Shown one piece after another: positions 41,159 through 49,424 of a stretch of 49,930 nt of DNA. The DNA is taken from positions 1 through 49,930 of the forward strand of contig VGWF01000015.1 in NCBI GenBank assembly GCA_016873715.1. The letters are read 5' to 3'. This stretch comes from Lentisphaerota bacterium. Lineage in GTDB: Bacteria; Verrucomicrobiota; Kiritimatiellia; PWTM01. The translations under genes were made by a program, and so were the position numbers. The notes below the pieces were generated by a model. The model had not been told where the DNA came from. It did no database searches and saw only the letters and a list, made by a program, of their open reading frames with translations. Each line of letters opens with the position of its first letter. Position 1 is the stretch's first letter.

Positions 41159-42250
41159 GTGAACGCGGCGCGTCCCCTCGTCTGGTACGTCACCCCGCAC
41201 GGCAACGGTCATGCCGTGCGGACGTGCGACATCGTCCGCGCCTTCAACGAGCGGTACCCGGAGATCCCGGTCGTCCTCGTCGCGCGGCACCCGGAGGTCT
41301 TCCTGCGCCACCGCGTTCCCTCGCCCGCCACGGCGATCCGGCACGACGGCTTCGACACGGGCCTCGTGCAGCATGACTCCGTGCGCAGCGACGCGGACGC
41401 AAGCCTCCGCGCCGCGCTGGACCTGACCGTCCGGCGCCGCGACCTCGTCGCCGCCGAGGCCGCCAGCCTCCGCGACCTTCGCGCCGGCGCCGTGGTCTGC
41501 GACATCCCCGCGATCCCGCTCGAGGCCGCCCGCGCCGCCGGCATCCCGGCCCTCGCCGCCGGCAACTTCTCCTGGAACTGGATCTACGAGCACATGGCCC
41601 TCTCCGACCCGGCCTGGGCGCCGGCCGCCGCCGCCTTCCGCGAGGGCTACGCCGGATGCGACCTGCTCCTCCGGATGCCGTTCCACGAGCCGATGTCCGC
41701 CTTTCCGCGCATCGAGGACATCCCCGTCGTCGCCTCCCCCGGCAGCGACCGGCGCGACGAGATCGCCGCCCGCACCGGCTGCGATCCCTCCCGGGTCTGG
41801 GTGCTCCTCTCGTTCAGCACGCTGCACTGGGACGCCGCCGCCCTGCGCCGCCTCGGGGCGATGGAGGATCATGCGTTCTTCACGGTCCGCCCGCTCGAAT
41901 GGCGCGCGCCCGGCTTCCACGCGCTCGACCGCCACGAGTTCCCCTTCTGCGACGCCCTCGCGTCGTGCGATGCCGTTCTCACCAAGCCGGGCTTCGGCAT
42001 CGTGTCCGAGTGCGTCGTGAACCGGAAGCCCGTCGTCTATGCCGAGCGGCCCGAGTGGCCCGAGACCGCGCCGCTGGTCGACGGCATCCGCCGCTTCGGC
42101 CGCGGCGCGCCGCTGACGATGGAGCGCCTCTACGCCGGCGACATCCGCGCCGCGCTCGACGCCGCACTCGCCGCACCGCCGCCGCCCGAGACCGCCGCCA
42201 CGGGGGGCGCCGGGATCGCGGCCGACCGCATCCGCTCGTTCCTGCCCTGA
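41159..42250 (+). CDS. GT-B glycosyltransferase-like protein
   Basis: A 363-residue cytoplasmic protein beginning at GTG 41159. WYVTPHGNGHAVRTCDIVRA is the N-terminal glycine-rich loop of GT-B enzymes (MurG/UDP-glycosyltransferase-like), and a C-terminal nucleotide-binding half with DAVLTKPGFGIVSECV follows. The sequence is close to the N-terminal, glycosyltransferase-like part of L-arabinokinase-type proteins, here without a kinase domain. Sugar donor and acceptor are unknown. Its stop codon lies inside the left direct repeat flanking element copy B. Confidence 0.82.
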   Translation: MNAARPLVWYVTPHGNGHAVRTCDIVRAFNERYPEIPVVLVARHPEVFLRHRVPSPATAIRHDGFDTGLVQHDSVRSDADASLRAALDLTVRRRDLVAAEAASLRDLRAGAVVCDIPAIPLEAARAAGIPALAAGNFSWNWIYEHMALSDPAWAPAAAAFREGYAGCDLLLRMPFHEPMSAFPRIEDIPVVASPGSDRRDEIAARTGCDPSRVWVLLSFSTLHWDAAALRRLGAMEDHAFFTVRPLEWRAPGFHALDRHEFPFCDALASCDAVLTKPGFGIVSECVVNRKPVVYAERPEWPETAPLVDGIRRFGRGAPLTMERLYAGDIRAALDAALAAPPPPETAATGGAGIAADRIRSFLP

Positions 42251-42253
42251 GCC

Positions 42254-42646
42254 CAGGGTCGACGCGCTTCCTTGCCGTAGTCGTACTGTCCGGTCGGCGG
42301 AGCGCGGAGTCGCGGGCGGACGCTGGAGCCCTTGCGGTTGCGGGGGTGCGGCGCGCACCAGGCCGGCCGGATCGCGCGGGATCCCGCCCCGCCTGCGGCG
42401 TTGCCGAAGGGGGCGCGGACACGAGTCCAGCGCCCCCCTTCGTCGCCTTGCATTCGGGGCGGTCTGCCGCGTTCCCGGCCGGGCCCCTCGCAAGCTCGGG
42501 GCCACCCGGTGCGCGCCGCGCATCGCCTCTGCCTCGATTCGAGGATCGTTCGGCTGTGATCTCCCCTTCCCGGCGATGGACGGGGGCGTCCTGGGGCTTC
42601 CGTGCCCATGGCTCGATCTCGACAGGAACAAGATGCATCGGCCCTG
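42254..42646. mobile_element. 393-bp MITE-like element, copy B
   Basis: Same element and same orientation as 34053-34445, with scattered substitutions and a few single-base indels. Ends: CAGGGTCGACGCGCTT (42254-42269) against AAGATGCATCGGCCCTG (42630-42646), an imperfect inverted repeat. The flanking direct repeat is CCCTGAGCC (42245-42253 and 42647-42655), different from that of copy A and 14 bp long (CCTGCCCTGAGCCC) if adjoining matching bases are counted. That is the pattern expected of target-site duplication at a new site. The left direct repeat contains the stop codon (42248-42250) of the gene at 41159. No coding capacity is visible. Confidence 0.85.
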
Positions 42647-42665
42647 CCCTGAGCCCGGATTCGCA

Positions 42666-42694
42666 TTGCGGCGACGGGGCGCTTCCGCTATCCA
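42666..42694 (+). promoter_or_regulatory. Promoter of the single-domain DUF1080 gene
   Basis: TTGCGG (42666-42671), 17-bp spacer, TATCCA (42689-42694), ending 6 nt before the ATG at 42701. It lies just outside the 393-bp element. Confidence 0.5.
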
Positions 42695-42700
42695 TTCCCC

Positions 42701-43303
42701 ATGAACTCCCTCCTCCGGATCCCGATGCTCGCGGCGGTCCTTGCGATCGCCGTGCCCGCCGCCCGCGGCGCCGACGAACTCCCGTCCATCTTCAACGGAC
42801 GCGACCTCTCGGGCTGGAAGGTCCCGGACCCGAATCCGTTCTGGAAGGCGGTCGACGGCGTGCTCGTCGGCGAGAACAACCCCGAACTCAAGGGCAGCAT
42901 GCTCTTCACCGAGGCCGACTACGGGGACGTCGTCTTCGAGACCGAGGCCCGGTGGACCGGCGAGATCGACAGCGGCGTCATGATGCGGAAGCCCGCCGTC
43001 CAGGTGCAGATCGGCGTCTCCCGCAGCCTGAAAAGGGACATGACCTGCTCCTTCTACGTCGGCAAGTACCCCGAGGAGGCGCAGGCGAAGGAGGCCGGCA
43101 GGCTGCTGAAGCCCGACGGCTGGAACCGCATCCGCATCGAGGCCCGCGGCACCACGTTCACCGTGTGGCTCAACGGCGAGAAGGTGTCGCAGTTCTCCGA
43201 TCCGAAGTACGCCGCGCCCGGCCCGATCGGCCTGCAGATCCACGGCGGGCTGAAGATGAAGATCGAGTTCCGCAACGTCCGCGCGAAGCCGCTGGCGCCG
43301 TAG
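42701..43303 (+). CDS. Exported single-domain DUF1080 protein
   Basis: A 200-residue exported protein with a signal peptide (MNSLLRIPMLAAVLAIAVPAARGA) and one DUF1080 domain: PSIFNGRDLSGWKVPDPN near the start, GVMMRKPAVQVQIG in the middle, and IEFRNVRAKPLAP at the end. Proteins with this domain bind or hydrolyse sugars, with 3-keto-disaccharides the best-known substrates. It is compact, lacking the second domain seen in the 32556 protein. It converges on the UppP-FAD fusion, separated by 4 nt. Confidence 0.9.
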   Translation: MNSLLRIPMLAAVLAIAVPAARGADELPSIFNGRDLSGWKVPDPNPFWKAVDGVLVGENNPELKGSMLFTEADYGDVVFETEARWTGEIDSGVMMRKPAVQVQIGVSRSLKRDMTCSFYVGKYPEEAQAKEAGRLLKPDGWNRIRIEARGTTFTVWLNGEKVSQFSDPKYAAPGPIGLQIHGGLKMKIEFRNVRAKPLAP

Positions 43304-43307
43304 CCGC

Positions 43308-45986
43308 TCAGGGCTTGACGGTCTTGCGCAGTTCGAGCGCCCAGTCCGGCGTCGTCGCCTTGTAGTCCTGGAACGCGGCGTATTCGGCTTCGTCGAGGGA
43401 ACCGTCGCCGTTCCGGTCGATGTGGGGAAAGAGCCACTCCCACCCGCCCTTCCCCGCGTCCCACTCGGCGGCGGTCATGCGTCGGTCCCCGTTCCGGTCG
43501 CACGCGTCGAGCAGCGCCCCGAACGTGAACCCGCCCGACGACGGCCTCGATCCGGGAGGCGGCACGGGACCGTCCCAGACCAGCTTCTGTCCCGCCTTCT
43601 CCAGGGACGCGCGCAGCGCCGCGGCGTCGACGGCCTGCACGGCCACGCCCTCCGCGATCGCGCGGACGGCCGCGATGCCGGCCGACTCGCCGCAGATCAT
43701 GAAGACCGGCTCCATGCGCGCCGACGCGTAGCCGAGGTGCGAGGCCGAGAAGCAGACCGGCACGAGCAGGTTCACGCATTCCTCCCGGACCGGCGTGATC
43801 GCGCGGTACGGGATCGGGTACGGCACGTCGGTCGGCCCGCGGCCGCCGCCGATGAACATCTTGCCCTCGAGGCCGACCCGGACGCGGCCGTCGCGCTCGA
43901 ACGCGATCCGCCGCGCCGGGTAGGTGTCGATGCCGTACTGCGCCAGTCCGACGGGATCGTCGACCGTGGTCCGGTTGTAGACGTCGTGCGCCGTGATCGT
44001 GACCGGCCCCTTCAGCCGGCGCGCGACGCGGATGTAGAGCTGGTGCGGCCAGCCCTGCGTGTCCGGATGGAACCGCGGGTCGAGTCCGATCGCCGCGGTC
44101 TGCCGCTGGAACGCCTCCGGCACGCGCGGGTCCGTGCTCATGAACTCGTGCAACCCGCGCAGGTAGTCCTGGTGCAGCTTCCACACGCGTGCCTTCGCCG
44201 CCCAGTCGCCGGCCGCGTAGTCCTGGCTGATGCCGACCGGCGACATCGAGAAGAGCGAGTCGCGGTGGTAGTTCCACTCGCCCGAGTTCTTCCAGCCGGG
44301 GAAGATGCGGGCGAGGCGGGCGAACAGCTCCTTCTCGTCCGCGACCGTCGCGACCAGGTGCCCGACGTAGCGCCCGACGAGTTCGAAATCCCTCGGATCG
44401 TAGCCCGGCGGCGCGGTGATCGGGATGCGCGTCGCGGGATCGTCGGTCGTGTAGTAGCGGTAGTTGTAGGCCTGCGTGAACCCGTCCGCCGCGCCGACCG
44501 GACGGCCGTGGTCCTTCTCCACCCACTTCAGCAGCCCGCTCGCGGGGTCGCCCGGCACGACATAGGGATCGATCGGCGTGTCCTCCATCGGCGGCTGCAC
44601 GCCGGCATGGGGTTCGCCGTATTCATCCGCCGACTCGCGGCCCGCCCGCCACGTCACGCCGGCCGCGGGCATCAGGTCGCCCTCGTAGCTGGCGTCGATG
44701 AAGATCCGCGCCTCCACCCGCAGGTCCGCCCGCGCCGCCGGTTCCGCCGGCGGACATCCGAGCGCGTCGAACGGCGCGAGGTCGAAGACCGCCGCGACGA
44801 TCGACGCGCCCCTCTTCTCGCACGACGCGACGCGGCGATCGAAGATGACCTCGATCCCGTGCTCGCGCAGCAGTGCCGCGAAATCCTCCCGGACCCGGAG
44901 CGGGCTCATCGCGGCCATCGAGCCATGCACGAGGCGGTCGCCGTCCCACTCCGGCGATCCGAGCGTCCGGAGCAGTTTCCGCGTCAGCCCGCCCGTCGCC
45001 GCGTAGTTCGGACAGTCCTGCATGGGCTTGAGCCCGGCGCCGAGCATCCCGCCGACCCAGCGGCCGGGTTCGACGATCACGACGGACCGCCCCTCGCGTT
45101 TCACCGCGACCGCCGCCAGGATGCCGCCCGGCGTCGCGCCGTAGACGCAGACGTCCGCCGCGACCGCGGGCATCGCCGCACCGGCCCGCGCGGTCGCCAG
45201 CCAGAGGACCAGCGCCGCCAGACCCAGCCGGTACCAGGCGAACGCGTCCAGCCGGTGCCGGCCGAGAAAGTGAACGAGGAACCGGATCGAGATCCACCCG
45301 AAGACGAACGAGGTCGCCAGCCCGACCGCGAAGAACGGGATCCACCGCGCCGAAAGCGTCGACATCCCCTTGATCAGGGCGAAGACCGCGGCCAGCCCGA
45401 GCAGGGGGACCGCGGCGAAGAACGAGAACTCCGTCGCGGTCTTCCGATCGACGCCGAGCGCCATGCCGCCGAGGATCGTCGACGCCGAGCGCGACATCCC
45501 CGGCCACAGGGCGAGACACTGGAAGCAGCCGATCCGCAGCGCGTCCCTCCACGTCAGCGAGTCCACGCCGGCCTTGTGCGGGTCCGGATGGCCCCGGTGC
45601 TCCGCCAGCAGCATCCAGACCGCCCCCACGGCCAGCCCCACCGCCACCGTCTTCGGCGTGAAGAGATGCTCCTCGATCAACGGATGCAGCAGCAGTCCGG
45701 CCAGCGCCGCGGGCAGCGTCGTCAGCGCCAGCATCAGCCACGCGCGACCGCCGGCGAACGCCCCGGCCGCGCCGCGCCGAAAGAAGCCGGCGAAGCGCCC
45801 CGGATAGGCAAGGATCACGGCGAGGATCGCGCCGGCCTGGATGAAGACCTCGAACGCGCCCTCGACCTCCGGCGGCACCCCGAACCACTTCCCGACCAGG
45901 ATCAGGTGACCGGTCGACGAGACGGGCACATACTCCGTCAGCCCCTCGACCACCCCCATCGCCGCCGCAGTCAGCAGGTTGGTCAC
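43308..45986 (-). CDS. Fusion of UppP (undecaprenyl-diphosphatase), FAD-dependent oxidoreductase and EF-hands
   Basis: A continuous frame of 892 residues. Residues 1-265 are UppP/BacA: EGLTEYVPVSSTGHLI near residue 14, PGMSRSASTILGGM near 160, and about eight hydrophobic helices. UppP dephosphorylates undecaprenyl diphosphate for cell-wall lipid carrier recycling. From residue 275 a FAD-dependent oxidoreductase begins (DVCVYGATPGGILAAVAV, IFIDASYEGDLMPAAG, LLVPVCFSASHLGY), related to the neighbouring 45983 gene. Two EF-hands close the chain (CDRNGDRRMTAAE, DRNGDGSLDEAE). The last UppP helix (LGLAALVLWLATARAGAA) runs straight into the oxidoreductase like a signal peptide. The start GTG 45986 overlaps the preceding stop (GTGA); GTG 46001 is an alternative. 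Confidence 0.85.
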   Translation of the reverse strand: MTNLLTAAAMGVVEGLTEYVPVSSTGHLILVGKWFGVPPEVEGAFEVFIQAGAILAVILAYPGRFAGFFRRGAAGAFAGGRAWLMLALTTLPAALAGLLLHPLIEEHLFTPKTVAVGLAVGAVWMLLAEHRGHPDPHKAGVDSLTWRDALRIGCFQCLALWPGMSRSASTILGGMALGVDRKTATEFSFFAAVPLLGLAAVFALIKGMSTLSARWIPFFAVGLATSFVFGWISIRFLVHFLGRHRLDAFAWYRLGLAALVLWLATARAGAAMPAVAADVCVYGATPGGILAAVAVKREGRSVVIVEPGRWVGGMLGAGLKPMQDCPNYAATGGLTRKLLRTLGSPEWDGDRLVHGSMAAMSPLRVREDFAALLREHGIEVIFDRRVASCEKRGASIVAAVFDLAPFDALGCPPAEPAARADLRVEARIFIDASYEGDLMPAAGVTWRAGRESADEYGEPHAGVQPPMEDTPIDPYVVPGDPASGLLKWVEKDHGRPVGAADGFTQAYNYRYYTTDDPATRIPITAPPGYDPRDFELVGRYVGHLVATVADEKELFARLARIFPGWKNSGEWNYHRDSLFSMSPVGISQDYAAGDWAAKARVWKLHQDYLRGLHEFMSTDPRVPEAFQRQTAAIGLDPRFHPDTQGWPHQLYIRVARRLKGPVTITAHDVYNRTTVDDPVGLAQYGIDTYPARRIAFERDGRVRVGLEGKMFIGGGRGPTDVPYPIPYRAITPVREECVNLLVPVCFSASHLGYASARMEPVFMICGESAGIAAVRAIAEGVAVQAVDAAALRASLEKAGQKLVWDGPVPPPGSRPSSGGFTFGALLDACDRNGDRRMTAAEWDAGKGGWEWLFPHIDRNGDGSLDEAEYAAFQDYKATTPDWALELRKTVKP

Positions 45987-48079
45987 GGCGCCGGGACCCA
46001 CTGGACCGCGTCGACGACCACGTGCCCCTTCGTCCCGGCATTCGACACGAGCACCTCGGCCTTGCCGCCGGGCGCAAACTCGAAGGTGCCGAGGGGGACG
46101 AGCATGCCGTCGATCGGCGGCGTTTCACGCTGATTCACGGTCGCCTTCGCCTCCCCGCCCGCGTGCCGCACCGTCACCGGCACGGCCGTCGCGCGGTTGG
46201 AACTGGCGGGGAACGCCAGCCTCACCTCGTACCGCCCGGCCTTCGGAATCGCCGCCTGGAACAGCGCCGTGCACTCGCCCTTCGCCGAATTGCCGTCATG
46301 GCGGTAGCCGTTGCCCACCCACGTCCCGAGGGAGTGGCTGTCGCCCCAAGGGCCGGCCAGCTCGGCCTTCTCGTCGTCGACCACGATCCCCGGCAGTTCG
46401 ACGCCCGTCCGGTGGCCGCCGTGCAGCCGCTCGGCGCCGGGCGGCGTCTCGAGGACCTGGCCGTCCGCCAGCAGCCGCTCGCGCAGCTTTGCGTAGTCGA
46501 CCTCCTGGACCGCCTGCCCCGCATCGATCGCCATCGCCGCCGCCGTCGCCGCGCTCTGGCCGAGGATCATGAACACGGGTTCCATCCGGATCGACCCGTA
46601 CGCGATGTGCGAGCTGCCGACGCAGACGGGCACGAGCAGGTTCGCGCACTCGCCCCGCTTCGGAACGAGCGATCCGTAGGAGATCCTGTAGGGCTTCAGT
46701 CCGACGCCGATGTCGCCCTCGTTCTGCACCGTGCCCTCGGGCGTCACGTAGCGCCAGACATTGTGCGAGTCCATCGCGTAGGAGCCCATGCCGACCGGCT
46801 GCGGCACCTCGCGCTTGCCGAGCAGATGCTGGTCGGTCATCACGAACTCCCCGACCATCCGCCGCGCCTCGCGGACGTAGATCTGGTGCGACCAGTTCCC
46901 GTTGTCCGCGAACTCGTCCTTCGGCAGCCCCCAGCGGCTCATCTCGGTCCGCACGTCCTCCGGCACGCGCGGATCGTTGGCGAGGAAGTAGAGCCAGCCC
47001 TTCTGGTAGGTCTCGTGCTCGCGCAGGATCTCGCGGCGGCGGTCGTAGTCCGCCTCGGGGTAGTCGTGGTTCATCCCGATGTTGTCGGTGCTGAACGGCC
47101 CGTGGTTGTTCGTGTCGGTCTTCTTGTTCGGGATCGGGTCGAACTTCCCGAACGTCTCGCGCCACCCCGTCGCGAGGACGCGCAGGACCAGCTCGTACTG
47201 CAGCGGATCGTACCCCTCGGGCTTCGCGAACGGGATGCGGTTCTCCGGGCAGTCGGTCAGGCACATCCGGTAGCAGTAGGCCTGCACGCCCGCGTCGCCG
47301 GATCCGTTCTCGCCCGGCGGGGTCTTCGCGATGCGCGGCAGGAGCCCGCTCGACGGGTCCCCCGGCTTCACGTAGGGGTCGACCGGCTTCTTGAAGTAGT
47401 GCCCGTGGTGCTTCGCGCCTTTCTGGACGCCGTTCCACTGCTCGCCGTAGACCGAATTCGCCTCGCGCCCGACGTGGTAGCCGACCCCCGCCGCCGCCAT
47501 CAGGTCGCCCTCGTAGGTCGCGTCGATGAACATCTTCCCCGCGTAGACGTTGCCGCCCAGCATGCGGACCGACGCGATGCGCCCGCCCTCCTTGCGGACC
47601 CCCGCCTTGCGGTCGAGCCACTCGTCGCGGAACACGCGGATCTTGAACTCGGCGACGAAGTCCTCGAAAACCGCCTCGGCCACGTGCGGCTCGAAGATCC
47701 ACATCGTGCGCTGGTCGCCGTCGATCGCCGCCGTCCCCTGCCCCTTGTTCCCGTACTCCTCGCGCTTCTGCCAGCGCCACGCGTCGGCCCGGTCGTAGTG
47801 CTTCCAGACGCGGTGGTAGAACTCGCGGGAGAGGCCGCCGATCACCGCCTTGTTGCCGGTGTCGGTCCAGCCGAGACCGCCGGAGGACAACCCGCCGAGG
47901 TGCTTGTCGGGGCAGACGAGGATCGCGGTCTTTCCCATCTTCACCGCCTGCACCGCCGCAATGACGCCCGCCGACGTGCCGCCGTAGACGATCACGTCCG
48001 CCTCGCGGGTCTCCGCCGTCCGCCCCGTCCCCGCGAGGGCCGTCACCGCCGCCAGAATCCACCCGAGGTGCTTCTTCAT
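45983..48079 (-). CDS. Exported FAD-dependent oxidoreductase with C-terminal golvesin-like domain
   Basis: A 698-residue exported protein. A signal peptide (MKKHLGWILAAVTALAGTGR) is followed by a FAD-binding Rossmann fold (VIVYGGTSAGVIAAVQAVKM, GGLSSGGLGWTD), the family segments FIDATYEGDLMAAAGVGYHV and ANLLVPVCVGSSHIAYGSIR, and a C-terminal beta-sandwich (about 565-698, KAGRYEVRLAFPASSNRATA). The latter resembles golvesin/xanthan lyase carbohydrate-binding domains. Secreted FAD enzymes of this family are abundant in PVC bacteria; the sugar or polyol oxidised is unknown. GGGAGAG upstream of ATG 48079 sets the start. It overlaps the UppP fusion by 4 nt. Confidence 0.9.
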   Translation of the reverse strand: MKKHLGWILAAVTALAGTGRTAETREADVIVYGGTSAGVIAAVQAVKMGKTAILVCPDKHLGGLSSGGLGWTDTGNKAVIGGLSREFYHRVWKHYDRADAWRWQKREEYGNKGQGTAAIDGDQRTMWIFEPHVAEAVFEDFVAEFKIRVFRDEWLDRKAGVRKEGGRIASVRMLGGNVYAGKMFIDATYEGDLMAAAGVGYHVGREANSVYGEQWNGVQKGAKHHGHYFKKPVDPYVKPGDPSSGLLPRIAKTPPGENGSGDAGVQAYCYRMCLTDCPENRIPFAKPEGYDPLQYELVLRVLATGWRETFGKFDPIPNKKTDTNNHGPFSTDNIGMNHDYPEADYDRRREILREHETYQKGWLYFLANDPRVPEDVRTEMSRWGLPKDEFADNGNWSHQIYVREARRMVGEFVMTDQHLLGKREVPQPVGMGSYAMDSHNVWRYVTPEGTVQNEGDIGVGLKPYRISYGSLVPKRGECANLLVPVCVGSSHIAYGSIRMEPVFMILGQSAATAAAMAIDAGQAVQEVDYAKLRERLLADGQVLETPPGAERLHGGHRTGVELPGIVVDDEKAELAGPWGDSHSLGTWVGNGYRHDGNSAKGECTALFQAAIPKAGRYEVRLAFPASSNRATAVPVTVRHAGGEAKATVNQRETPPIDGMLVPLGTFEFAPGGKAEVLVSNAGTKGHVVVDAVQWVPAP

Positions 48080-48116
48080 CGCCCGCTCTCCCGTATGCGT
48101 CCGTTCCGGTCCGCGC

Positions 48117-48145
48117 AGTATCCGCATCCCCCGCGCCCCTGTCGA
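48117..48145 (-). promoter_or_regulatory. Promoter of the FAD oxidoreductase pair
   Basis: On the minus strand TCGACA (48145-48140), 17-bp spacer, GATACT (48122-48117). It predicts a leader of about 30 nt carrying the Shine-Dalgarno GGGAGAG before ATG 48079. It sits only 28 nt from the edge of the repeat array. Confidence 0.55.
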
Positions 48146-48240
48146 GCCCGCGCCGCATTCCGCCGCCCCGGTGGAGGATGACAACCGAATGGGGACAACC
48201 GAATGGGCGCGAGGCGCGAACACCGACGTTCGGACTCAAC

Positions 48241-48275
48241 ACCCAACAACCAACAGCCAACAACCAACACCCAAC
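48241..48275. repeat. ANCCAAC heptamer tract, five units
   Basis: ACCCAAC AACCAAC AGCCAAC and two more; the second base is C, A, G, A, C while the other six are fixed. Further tracts of the same heptamer are at 48735-48783 (seven units), 48975-49002 (four), 49428-49434 (one), 49654-49674 (three) and 49852-49858 (one). Confidence 0.9.
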
Positions 48276-48413
48276 GCGGAAAACGAGGAAGGCCGCGAGG
48301 AAGAGACCGACACTCGACACCTGCCACTCGACACCGTTTTCCCTCGCCCCCCGACCCTCGCCCCTTTCCGGGTGCGAACTACCGCGAGCCCGAACGCAGG
48401 ATCCCGGGACGCA

Positions 48414-48730
48414 CTCCCCGGCCTCGCAGTAGCTCGGCCCTCCATTGGTTGGCTATGGAGTTCTGGCTGTCGGGTGTTTGACGTTGAATCCCGCCGCCCT
48501 GGCCGGAGGATGACAACCGAATGGGGACAACCGAATGGAAACGGGCAATAAACACCGAACACCGAACGCCGGACGCTTTCAGGTTTCAGGTTTCCGCCCT
48601 CATCCTTCCTGTCTCCGCGCCCTGGAGGGGCGAGCTACCGCGAGCCCGAACGCAGGATCCCGTTACCCTCCCGCCGGCCTCGCAGTAGCTCGGCCCTCCA
48701 GCACAGGAAGAGGGACGAGGGGCGGGGATC
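48414..48730. repeat. 317-bp duplicated block, copy 1
   Basis: Repeated at 49108-49424 (offset 694) with a single visible difference (G at 48448, T at 49142). It contains a partial inverted-repeat element, the CAACCGAATGG pair, the GAACACC/GAACGCC and TTTCAGG heptamers, and a full inverted-repeat element. Confidence 0.9.
48623..48700. repeat. Inverted-repeat element of the array, best full copy
   Basis: Begins CTGGAGGGGCGAGCTACCGC and ends with CTCGCAGTAGCTCGGCCCTCCAG; the two ends pair over about 23 bp with few mismatches around a core containing GAACGCAGGATCCCGTTACC. Other full copies lie near 48370-48443, 48866-48942, 49315-49394 and 49530-49603. Two copies (49097-49138 and 49771-49811) lack the left arm and core, so they keep only the right arm. 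Confidence 0.85.
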
Positions 48731-49107
48731 ACAACCCCAACAACCAACAGCCAACAACCAACAGCCAACAACCAACATCCAACGGCGAATAGCGAGGAAG
48801 AGGCCGACACTCGACACCTGCCACTCGAAACCGCCCTCCCTCGCCCCCCGACCCTCGCCCCTTTCCGGGTGCGAACTACCGCGAGCCCGAACACAGGATC
48901 CCGTTACCCTCCCCCCGGCCTCGCAGTAGCTCGGCCCTCCATCACACGAAGAGGGACGAGGGGCGGGGATCAACAGCCAACAACCAACAGCCAACATCCA
49001 ACGCGGAAGACGAGGAAGGCCGCGAGGAAGAGACCGACACCCGACACCTGCCGCTCGACACCGTCCTCCCTCGCCCCCCGACCCTCGCCCCTTTCCGGCT
49101 GCGAGCC

Positions 49108-49424
49108 CTCCCCGGCCTCGCAGTAGCTCGGCCCTCCATTGTTTGGCTATGGAGTTCTGGCTGTCGGGTGTTTGACGTTGAATCCCGCCGCCCTGGCCGG
49201 AGGATGACAACCGAATGGGGACAACCGAATGGAAACGGGCAATAAACACCGAACACCGAACGCCGGACGCTTTCAGGTTTCAGGTTTCCGCCCTCATCCT
49301 TCCTGTCTCCGCGCCCTGGAGGGGCGAGCTACCGCGAGCCCGAACGCAGGATCCCGTTACCCTCCCGCCGGCCTCGCAGTAGCTCGGCCCTCCAGCACAG
49401 GAAGAGGGACGAGGGGCGGGGATC
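49108..49424. repeat. 317-bp duplicated block, copy 2
   Basis: Second copy of 48414-48730, identical but for one base. Near-identity over the whole block points to recent duplication or gene conversion. Confidence 0.9.

Noticed and set aside
45150-45260. Frameshift or lost stop separating UppP from the oxidoreductase
   Set aside because: The frame is continuous with normal residues across the junction and with no repeat or homopolymer that would suggest an error; kept as a real fusion but flagged for checking.
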